From Fennellomyces sp. T-0311 (lineage: Eukaryota; Mucoromycota; Mucoromycetes; Mucorales; Lichtheimiaceae), in contig JALLLT010000062.1 of assembly GCA_025266875.1 (NCBI GenBank), forward strand, positions 62,001 through 126,000: a DNA stretch of 64,000 nucleotides, written 5' to 3'. Shown here in pieces: positions 55,031 through 64,000 of the stretch. Within the stretch, counting starts at the first letter, position 1, and each line of letters opens with the position of its first letter. Below the pieces are notes generated by a model that was not told the DNA's origin, ran no database searches, and saw nothing but the letters and a program-made list of their open reading frames with translations. Position numbers and translations under genes: made by a program.

Positions 55031-57176
55031 ATGTCTGACAATTTCAACATGCAATCAACTTCAGGATCGGACAACCCCGTGCTTATTCGTGGAAACGTCG
55101 CTCCAGACCGCGTTGTAACCTGCACTATTCATAACTATGAATCAATTATTCGTGCTGCACCACAAGAAAGTGGTGAATGCTGGGTATATCAGAAGACGTA
55201 TAGGCCTACACCAAGAGTAGCAGATGGTACAAATATAAGCTGTGTAATATATAAGCACTATAATAACTGTATTGTCTCTACCTACAGAAAGCAATCCTCC
55301 AAAGCGCCAACGAACTGCAACTGTTGTATTCACAAAAACGTATGGATGTCACCGTCACACCATCGAAGATAATCGCACAGAAGCACGGCGTGAGGATAGA
55401 ACTGATGATCCAGACTTTATTGCTCGGCCTGTGCAAAAAAAGTCAAAGCAAGTTGGATGCCCAGCAATTTTGAAAGCCACCTGCCGTGTTGATGATCCAA
55501 ACGTCGTAACCATTACATATAAGCATGAGCATGTGAACCACGTTCCTGGCAGCATTGCTGATGTGCAGTACTTGCCTTACTCAGATGAAGTCAGGGACCG
55601 GATTGCTAAAGAGCTGGAGAAAGGCTATGGTGTTCGTGATGTCAGAACGTATCTGCAACGTGAATATGTTCACAAGGAAGAGACGTCGCACGATTCATAT
55701 ATCACTACTGCTCTTGTTTACAACATTTTCTACAAGCATCGTCAGCAGAAAAGTGGATGGGACTATGACGACTTTGCTTCTGTAAAAAATGGCTCATGGA
55801 ACTTCAACAGCAGCAACGTTATCATATCTGGATTGAAAGTAACACGGAAAGCACAAATTCATCACAGAAGCTTCTCTCTGTGGATGGATTTGCATTTGGA
55901 TTTATTGCTCCATGGCAGAAACAGCTCCTATCTGTCGCCCATTTTATTTCTTGGATGCTACTCACGACATTTGTGATTATGACGGTGGGGTCCTTTATAC
56001 CATGGTAATCCGCCATCCTGTTGTTGGTCGCGGTGTTCCCATTGCATATATGTTTACAGACGATCAATCATCTACACCACTTATTCATTGGTTTCAGTTC
56101 TTATCTGCTCTTGGTGTAAACCCTCAACGCATCACTATTGACCGCGATCTTGCTGAAGATAATGCAATTAGTGAAGTATGGCCACGCTGTACTATTCAAT
56201 ATTGCATCTGGCACGTATCGCGCGCCTGGGAGAACAATATTACATCGAAGGTAGTTGGAATGGTTGGCAGAACACCGGCACAAGCAAGAACGGTCATTCG
56301 ACATCATCTTTATGAGTTGATGTATGAAAAAGACGTCACCAAATTCCACGAGCTACTTGATGCCTTTATTGCCAATTTTGAAACAAGCCAAAGGATGTTC
56401 ATCAGCTATTTTCAACGATACTGGGTGGATAGTCGTAATGAAGAAGGATTTGATCATTGGGCAGCATGCGATCAACCTGAAATCTACACCAATATGGAAA
56501 CCAACAATTACGTTGAAACGTGGCATAACCAACTCAAGACTGTTTACCTTAAGAGAAAACGCATGCACCGCCTCGATTTTATGATTGATGTACTTGTCAA
56601 TGACGTAGCATTCGACATCCAGCAAGAAGTACGTCGTCTGTCTGTCAACATCGGTAGGATGAGCAAGCTGGAGCATGGTTTCCGTGTCGAAGAACAAAAA
56701 CTGGATCACCTGTCTCTTCACACCAAGCGATCCATGGTTCAGATGGTAACTGAATCCATATTTATGGTGAACTCCCTTAGTGTCGATGATTTGACTTATG
56801 AGGTAACATATAGTTGTTCTTTTGATCTTAGTCTGTACACTTAAACATTCTTACAATGTAGGTTCATACTGAAAATGGGTTGGTTACGACCTGCACATGT
56901 GAAAAGTTCACAAGCACATTGCTTCCTTGTAAGCATATGTTTCTTGTTAAACAAGTCATAGAAACCGTTACTGTGCGTCAATCCATGGATAACTGGGAAG
57001 CAATGATGATGTCCTATCCACCAAGTAACAACCAGCCGCAGCTACATGCAATGCATGCTTCATCATTCCAAGACCAGCTTGAAAAAGCCTTGAAGCTGCT
57101 CACAGCCAAAGCTAATGCTGTGAAGCGTCGTGTTGGCAAGTCGGCTGTAAATACATCGAATCCAGATTGCGTGTAA
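55031..57176 (+). pseudogene. MULE D transposase, two frameshifts
   Basis: Exon 1 (55031-55226), intron 55227-55287, then exon 2 with a FAR1/WRKY-GCM-like zinc region (YGCHRHTIED...GCPAILKATCRV...HEHVNH). The core has SVDGFAFGF, FYFLDATHDICDYDG (D), ITIDRDLAEDNAI (D) and YCIWHVSRAWENNI. After an intron at about 56804-56861, exon 3 supplies a SWIM finger (CTCEKFTSTLLPCKHMF). Frame moves once in an A run at 55784-55789 (one A apparently missing) and again near 55920-55935. Otherwise the gene is full length, and 3' RNA signals lie before 57365. This copy would need transposase in trans, unless the indels are assembly errors. Confidence 0.8.
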
Positions 57177-57365
57177 GGCATCATTGACGAGATTAAAAGA
57201 GTTGTTACCAAACTGGATGACATAAACACTTCACTTAATGACATACTCTCCATCCCCTCTAATTCAAACTTTAGACGTCAAAATGATAATTGAACTTTCT
57301 CATCATTTATTTTTACATTATTATCCTATAAATATCCAATATCATTTATATTTTTTACATTAGAG

Positions 57366-58222
57366 CACACTGCGCGATCCACCAACATTAAATGTGCTGA
57401 ATGAGCAATGTATAATCCTGTCCAAGCCCATTCACTCTATCTGACTTATATAATCCAACAGCATCCAGCCTTCATCCGTATACCGCATGGCTAACAGTAG
57501 CATTCCATAACGTAATAATAGCTGTATCCATAGTAATCTCACGCACTGATGGTTGATTTTTGTGTGTAACGGCAGATACAAGCAATGGATAACTATACTT
57601 ACTTTTTCTCAGGCATCAAAAAGTTGCGTTCCTCATGTTTGTGTACTTTCCATCTAACCAGGTGGTGGGATGAAAACAATATATAGCTTCCAGTGATCGT
57701 CAATGTGATAGAAGAGGTGAACAAAGCTGTTGGAGCTTCTTATCTACGCGTTTTTGATACCATTGTATTGCTGGTGCATAGCAAAATATAAGTGGATATG
57801 CGTTTTTCTCGGTGGAATCTCACGTACTCGTCATCTTCATAATGCCAGTCGAAAAGAGCGTTGTCCATTTGCTAGATCTTGGCCCAAATGTGTTGCATGG
57901 TGAAATCAATCTTCCATCTACAAAGAGTTTAATTAGCTCCATCTTTGAAAATCGTCAGAAATCTGCTGTGTCTGTTCTCATCTGGCTCTCTCCAAGTCAT
58001 TACAACACAGTTATGCCATTGTCATTGTTGAACACAATTAGGTTTATACCATAAGGTGCTTACAGCTGCTCATCCCGGAATGAAAAAAAAAGTTATAAAT
58101 GTAAAGGACAACTTCACTTTATTGCTGAAATTGAGCCACCATGCCTCTGCCACAGCTGGCATTGAAATTAAATTTTTTGGTGGGGGGAGCCAGCTTAAAT
58201 TGGTGGCGATATAAGTATTTTG
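57366..58222. repeat. Right TIR of MULE D (857 bp)
   Basis: Inverted copy of 53963-54819, carrying the same 80-codon frame on the plus strand (57812-58054). The two frames point outward. Confidence 0.9.
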
Positions 58223-58505
58223 GTCCAGGTAGTGTCTCCATTTGCCAAGGCAGTCCTTGAAGGCAAGCATCTCCTGTTCGTACACCAAATAGTTCAATTC
58301 CGCAGGTGACATGGAGCGGGATGTGAATGCAATCGGGTGTAACTTCCTGTCGGACTGTTCTTGAGACAAAATACCACCAATAGCAGTTGTCGACGAGGCG
58401 TCTGTGTGGAGGTAAAACCACTTATTGAGGTCAGGCAGTGCCAGCACTGGCGCTAAAGCCAATTTTTGCTTAAGAGTGTCAAAGGCAGACTGCTCAACAT
58501 TGGAA
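58223..58505 (-). pseudogene. pol: Ty3/gypsy #2 RNase H (N part), 5'-truncated
   Basis: The frame reads SNVEQSAFDTLKQKLALAPVLALPD, WFYLHTDASSTTAIGGILSQ and KWRHYLD up to the MULE D junction at 58223. It breaks into Plavaka H DNA at about 58505, so the rest of RT is lost. Confidence 0.75.
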
Positions 58506-58846
58506 ATAATTTTCGGAGCTTTTTGCCTTCACCAGCCTCAAACTGCCTTTGCAATATTAAGGATATTAAGAATGCTATATAGACACTTGAAGCTGAGTAA
58601 CATTAGGTTAATATCAAAATGCTTCAAATTCCTTCAAAAGTCTTAAGAAGACGTTGTAAAATTCAAATGGATTTTAAACAAAAGTCAAGATAGAACTGGC
58701 TGCGCCGAAGACATCTCAAGCTTTATACGACTAGTGATATAAGAAATGGTTTGGCAAAAACTTCACTACTAATCTATACCACCATTTGTTCATACAATTA
58801 TATTGTCGCTAATATTAAACCAGCCCATTAACAATTTACGCTGTCA

Positions 58847-61800
58847 TCATATTGAGAGAACATGTTCATCATCTTCATCGTCTGTGTTAAAACTATCATT
58901 CTCACTTTCATCAGGTCCTTCTACAGGTATGTCCGTCTCCCAGACAACTTTTGATGTCAGTAATGACACTGATCCCTTTCTATCTGTCCATAGCCCTCTG
59001 TCGGCATCGTGATTGAGAAAGTATTGCCCATAGACGTCAGCGCCGATAGCTGCCGAGAACGCACACGAAGATGAAAAATCTGGGACAATAGCGATTGAAC
59101 GTTCGATCTGGCGGATATGCGCAACGAATAGACCATCGTAATTGTGATGTAATGCTTGCTTAAGAACTTCAAGACCGGTGTCGTGCTCTTTGTTTTGCGA
59201 AACGAATTCTCGTGCTAACACAAGATAGAGCTGTTCTCCACCATACGTACACTTAAACAATAGCAAGACTTGACCATACTTGCTTTCATCTTGCCCGTAC
59301 GAGAAAAGTGCAAAGCTTTTCTGTTCGTGACTGAAAAAGCTATCATAAGTACGAATCCTATCTTGGACGACGCTACTGTCATTTTCGTTATAATCGAGTA
59401 TTGTCAGTGTCTTGTAAATGTCAATGATTGTCGTGTCAAGTAAGGGCCAGGTACGCAAATTAGTTGACGTGATGTTTCCTTCTATGTCCGTATCCAAAAA
59501 TGCATGCAGTAAGGTGTAAAAAAATCTAAACGACGCACCTCTTGCACAGATATCCTGCACTGTGTTATGCCGTGGTCCCAAAGAACTGAGCATCCATTCC
59601 ATCGTATTCCGCGCTTCTGTCACTTCAGAGACCGTCTTCTTCGCCTGCTGATTCCAAATGCTAGACGGCCGAGCAACACCAACGTCAAAAAGCAAGTCTT
59701 TCTTTTCAACAAAATTTGCCATTTGGACAAGTGAGTCGAAGCAACGGTTCGTTTGCTTTGCTGGCTTCTTGGCTTCCAGAATGTGCTTGTGCTCAGAATG
59801 AGTGGTGCTATAATTGACGATTGTGCCTCTGCTATGGATATCATTGGCGTACTTCTGAAGCATATGATTCTTCGGAAACGTGAATCGCGACTTGGAATAT
59901 TGTTGAAAAATCGGACTATATTCATAATAGTTTGTCAAATGGTAGTCCAGTTGCGCGAGTGAATCATCTGTATGCTCCTTTGACCTAGCAAGCATGGAAA
60001 ATCGAGAAAGCTTCGTATACAGAGACACGCTTGTAGGGAAGAAAATCGTGGCAACAAGTAGTATCATCGTCATATGGCTAAGCCATTCTGAATACGTGGT
60101 ATTGGTGAGACTTGACAAGAAAAAGCCGCGATCAAATCGTTTGTGATCTTTGAACTGAGGTAGTGCTGCAGCTCAGTTATTTATAGTCGTAATTGCAGCA
60201 GAGCCGTGGACATCTCGGATGTACTTTTCTACAAAATCAAGTAAGTGCCGATACACACCGCCAATTTGATGAAGGTCGTCAACAAGAAGCGCGCTATAAA
60301 TTTCAAAGTTTGGCTGAGGAAGATCCCAGAACGCGTTCTATTAAAAAGCTAGCACTTAGTGGACCAAATATTAATGCTATTATAGAAACTCACGTTCAAT
60401 GGATGAATAGAAAGCATTTTACAAAGTTTCTTCGCGTCTTTGCCTCTCCTGTTTTCGATGTAGTCCTGAGCCCTGCGAACGAGTTCCTGCATATCTGATG
60501 CTGTACGGTTCATTGAGTTTTCTGTGTTCCCATTGAAATTGGCGGTAGTAGTAAAACAACGTGGGCAGCCATGATCCGTTCGAATCCCATGTTTGCACAA
60601 CGTTAATAAATGCCTTTTAAATTAGTACGTTTGAAGCCCTGTACCATAGATATGTGCATATACTTACTGCTCTGGCATATCCGCAGAATAGCTCGCCAGC
60701 GCTGGTATACAATTAAAAACCTCCCCTTTTGGACCTTGCATAATATAGGAATGCTGACTTCGAACGTGCCAAAATGCGAGAAAGACAATAGTGAAATATT
60801 ACCATCTTCCTTTCCGAAACCATTCCGTTTTGCCATAGGTTTTACTTTCGATCACAGGAAAATATGCCAATAAGCGATGACCATGGAGGGTATCTTTGTC
60901 GGGTATTTGGCTGTGTATTGGCTACACGAAACGAGTGAGTTACGCGTGATAGTAATAATGAATGTTTTACCTAATTTCAGGTACAATGGCAAGCACTTTC
61001 ATGGTGATTGCCGTAATGACAGTTTTATCAGATGCCAGCATCAAACCCAGCACCATAGAACCATCGGAGCACTGGATGACCTCTATAATATTTGTTGGAT
61101 TGCTTTGTATAGTGTTTATTGGCATGAAATTTACAAACCTGCATATTTACCCACCAATCTCCACTGAACAAGTCTTCGTATACCCGGTCGCCATCAGAAT
61201 CTCTTAAGATGGAAGGTTGGACATGTGTGACACCTTCAAATAGCGGATAGCTAAGCAACCTTTCTGAAAGATGACGGATGTTTCGATAAATCAGCATTGG
61301 TTCCCCAACGATCGTGGCAAGTCTTTCCTTATCACTTGCTAGCTCAGGCATATCATCCAGGTTGAGGCATTCGGTGGTGAATGGCTATATTAAATGAATT
61401 TGTTATTATAAAGCTTTCAAATGAGAAATATCCCATTATTCTCCACAGCTCTATACTAACCAAAGTTACATAAGATTTCTGGTTCTTTTTTATATTTTTG
61501 AAAACGCTTTCTATCGTGGTATACCGCACTAAAGCTTTTAACTGCGAGGTAATGGCAGTCTGTTGTGAAAGCTTGACGATACTAACCAGACTACATATTG
61601 ACCAGATATCAGAAAGCTCTCTAACCGAGGGTACTATCAACTCACTGTGTATAGTTAGCATTTGAAAGGTTACAGTCCAACGCAAATTCTGCCAGCATAA
61701 GATCAATATCTGGGACGTCCACTGCTTGGGGCCAGCTACCGGTATCCCCCAGTTCACTCCATATGTCACCACCAATTTTCTCTGTATCACAAGTCAGTAA

Positions 61801-62291
61801 TTTAATCGATGTCGAGTGTATTATGCATTGCCTTCGCGTAGCTCTTTTAAATTATGTTGAGTTGTCCACCTATTATTAGTGGCATTCACGAGATCAGGAG
61901 CCTCGGTCTCGAGTGGTATGCCAGGTTCTTGAGATTGCTCATTGCCATTAGTATAGTGGGGTTCCAAGTCGTCCAAATAAGAATCATTTTGAAATGATTG
62001 TGAGTCTTGAGATGAATGTATGCTTTGCGTCGACTGTGAGCCTTGGGTTGGCTGTGCGTCCTGAGTCAGTTGTGAGTTCAGGGCCGGCTGGGTGTTTTGA
62101 GTTGGCCGGAATTGATCTTCTGGTGCAGAAGCACTTTGCAGACGAACCCATGTACGAGCCGCTGGTACGCTTTTACCCTTGTGGCTCGCAAGTATGTGCT
62201 GTCGAAGTGCAGAGCTGTTGGAGAATAATCGATTTGACAAGCAGAAACGTTTTAGAAGACACGGAAAAGACTTCAGCTTTATATTTGACAT
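58847..62291 (-). CDS. Plavaka transposase of element H
   Basis: The start at 62291 gives a C2H2-like N terminus (CLLKRFCLSN...LRQHILASH) followed by a Gln/Thr/Ser repeat region (TQNTQPALNSQLTQ type, ~62110-62000). Downstream blocks match element G: HGCPRCFTTTANF near 60570, DDLHQIGG and FWDLPQ near 60330-60260, FTFPKNHMLQKY, NYSTTHSEHKH and EAKKPAKQTNR. An uninterrupted 423-codon final exon (60118-58847) ends in an acidic tail. The last exon is far longer than in G, where introns or stops divide the same region. Exon borders in the middle (60.2-61.8 kb) are not all resolved, so an early lesion cannot be excluded. Confidence 0.65.
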
Positions 62292-62420
62292 GATTGGGAT
62301 CTTAGCAAAAGCGCGAAGTAAGAAGACTGTTAAAATGCCGATCTAGTGGAGCCAATGAGAAAGCCAGAGAAAATATTTTTGCTAACTCTTTACTGTTGAT
62401 CTTATCATTCAAGAATCATA

Positions 62421-63959
62421 ATGCGTCCAAGAAAGAGAGCTCGCCACCGATCAAATTCTCAAGTTGTGATCCCAAGGCAAGTCAATACTCGATCAAACGC
62501 CCAAAGAAATGATCTGCCATCAGCTGAACCAGGCTCAAGCACGCAACATAGTTTGATGACGCCGGCAGGTAAGTTTTCATAAGATCTACAAAGTTAGAGA
62601 ATCAATTTGATCTCACACGGATTGGAGACCCAATTCACAATAATGAAGATCTGTTTGCTCTTGTCAGGGAAGCCCTGTCGCCCATTCCTTCGCATACAAG
62701 CGGAAGTGTAACTGAAAGGTATATCAGGAACATTTGTTTCCCCGTTCCTTACTTACACTTTGATACTAGTCAAAGTGCATCTACGGTGAGGGAAAGCATG
62801 GCACCTGCTATAACAGCTCGACCCACTACACTAGCCAACCGCATTGCACCGGTCAACCCCATTGCATCAGCCAACCCCATTACACCAGTCAACGCTAATG
62901 GGCAACCTATTGCGTTAGGTGTACACGAAGCTGAGTATGCTTCAATTGGAAAATCGTATGCAACAGTGTAACTGAAAGATTCTATCAACTTTTTGAAGCA
63001 TTAAACCTTACGACTTTGATCCCAATACAAGAATTTGGACTCAATTCGAGATGGGTCTCTTTCGAGATATGGTGTTTAGCAACGCATTTCCTTCTTTTGA
63101 GGCTGCAAACGAAGCCTCTGCCAAGCTTCTTCGCAACATTCTAGGCACTGCATACGAAGAAAATAGGCCTGTTTCCGCCACTATGGTTCTTAATGTAAGA
63201 GTGATATTGATGTATTTTAATGCTACTGATGTATCTGATTAGTACTTGCAATATCTCGGGCATTGGCGCACACAGCTTCATAATTCTGTCAGATACTGAC
63301 TGGATTCGTACGACTTCTAGAATAGCAACGTTCCATCTGAATTTGCAACAAGACGTGTCGGTCTTCTGAACTACTTACTTACCAACTTGAGGTATGTTTT
63401 TGTTTGCATCTTTCTCTTACTGATCACAATTTTTAGATTTGCCCGGGGAGGTTACATGGATACTGGCCGCTTTATGCACTCCCAAGCAATCAGCGATTGT
63501 ATTCGGGTTGTTCTGTTGAATAATCGCCGCGCCGGCCGTCTGACACCACTTCCAGATATTGTCCCACGACAGTGCATCACGCTAATGACACTAATAGTAT
63601 TATGTTTGGTTCTCAGGATTATATATACTAATGAACTTCGATAGATATACTACCGCTTACAAGTCCATATCGAAAGACATGCACATGAACTTACAACCGG
63701 GGATATCCAGCTGTGTGATGAAAGGCAACTTGACGAACTGCAGGGCCTTGGAGCGAACAATACGAGAATGGAAGAGCAATTTGGATTTGACTCTGTTCGG
63801 CAAGAATCGTATTTCGATTTTTTGGATCCGAATGGTCTGGTTGGCAGTAGAGTTCAATGGGAAGACATTGAGACACTCGTAACAGGGCGCGTCGGGACAG
63901 CACGCGAGCGTGCAACCCAGGCTGGCGTCCGTCGATTGTTTAATGGTCTGTTCAATTGA
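62421..63959 (+). CDS. Second (accessory) gene of Plavaka element H, unknown function
   Basis: The start at 62421 gives a basic N terminus (MRPRKRARHRSNSQ). Later exons contain FDPNTRIWTQFEMG (~63010), FARGGYMDTGRFMHSQAIS (~63437-63500) with PLPDIVPRQCI, and a last exon (about 63640-63957) rich in Glu/Asp ending RRLFNGLFN. The block order equals that of the G gene (24946-27064). A TERFYQLFEAL-like helix precedes the first block. A possible stop near 63298 suggests an unrecognised intron or a lesion. I know no domain match, and the divergent promoter with the transposase implies co-expression. Confidence 0.55.
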
Positions 63960-64000
63960 TTCTCATATCAACTTACCTCCATTATCAATGTATGTTATTC

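Larger units (their letters stand above)
53963..58222 (+). mobile_element. MULE D with 857-bp terminal inverted repeats
   Basis: The element starts CAAAATACTTATATCGCC at 53963 and ends in the inverse at 58222. It is flanked by a perfect 10-bp duplication GTCCAGGTAG (53953-53962, 58223-58232). The arms 53963-54819 and 57366-58222 have exactly equal length. Internally a spliced MULE transposase gene is present. Removal of the element and one duplication restores the Ty3 #2 RNase H frame. The near-identical arms indicate a recent insertion. Confidence 0.9.
52198..58505 (-). mobile_element. Ty3/gypsy chromovirus fragment #2, split by MULE D
   Basis: Only the RT/RNase H boundary through integrase and chromodomain remain; gag, protease, most of RT and both LTRs are absent. 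The order is RNase H N part (58462-58223), MULE D, then RNase H C part, integrase and chromodomain (53952-52198). It is related to but distinct from #1 (IVDRLSKRAHF versus FVDRFFKRAHF). Confidence 0.8.
58506..64000 (-). mobile_element. Plavaka-type transposon H (right end beyond the window)
   Basis: Same two-gene divergent plan as element G. The left edge has TTAAGGATATTAAGAATGC near 58557, resembling the G edge TTTAAAGATATTGAAATGC. It abuts and truncates Ty3 #2 at about 58505. No right terminus appears before 64000. Confidence 0.7.

Overview
This window is a transposon graveyard from a fungal chromosome. Genes have many short GT-AG introns, some with TACTAAC-like branch sites, AT-rich spacers and AATAAA signals. 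The mixture of Ty3/gypsy chromoviruses, CACTA/Tnp2, Plavaka, KDZ, MULE, Harbinger, hAT and Merlin elements suggests an early-diverging (Mucoromycota-like) fungus. That placement is inference. The only probable host gene is the 3' end of an SR-rich (RS-domain) protein at 1-310.

Layout, left to right. 1-310: SR protein tail. About 650-2437: fragment of a CACTA-like element ('copy 0') ending in the chromodomain of a Ty3/gypsy element. 2438-14.9 kb: Ty3/gypsy #1 (minus strand), split in gag by a complete 6,491-bp CACTA-like element A (7714-14204) with a 4-bp target duplication. 15.1-19.1 kb: MULE E, split by a 1,624-bp non-autonomous hAT element (17038-18661, perfect 8-bp duplication). 19099-29099: a 10-kb PIF/Harbinger element F (94-bp TIRs, DDE transposase plus Myb/SANT-like gene), itself split by Plavaka element G. 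29159-34.8 kb: CACTA-like element B, truncated at its transposase 5' end. 34.8-38 kb: a very AT-rich island holding an apparently intact spliced Merlin/IS1595-type transposase, a solo LTR with a 5-bp duplication and a tRNA-His-like relic. 38-43 kb: mostly non-coding, with a LINE fragment and a 653-bp TIR element K. 43.3-45.2 kb: a KDZ (Kyakuja-Dileera-Zisupton) transposase gene cut at its 5' side by CACTA-like element C (45180-51734). 52.2-58.5 kb: Ty3/gypsy #2 fragment, split inside RNase H by MULE D (53963-58222), which has 857-bp TIRs and a perfect 10-bp duplication. 58.5 kb to the end: Plavaka element H.

Three architectures recur and are the main biological content. (1) CACTA-like elements (0, A, B, C) carry a Tnp2-type transposase converging on a spliced coiled-coil accessory gene. 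Opposite that gene, across a shared promoter, lies a third unit of micro-exons. (2) Plavaka elements (G, H) carry a zinc-finger transposase and a divergently transcribed second gene whose two copies are recognisably homologous. (3) The Harbinger element pairs its DDE transposase with a Myb/SANT-like gene.

Most transposase frames are broken. The retroelements carry in-frame stops of the kind expected from C-to-T change. The CACTA, MULE E and MULE D transposases carry small indels. Exon boundaries were read by eye from GT/AG and frame continuity. No similarity search was run, so family names rest on motif recognition.
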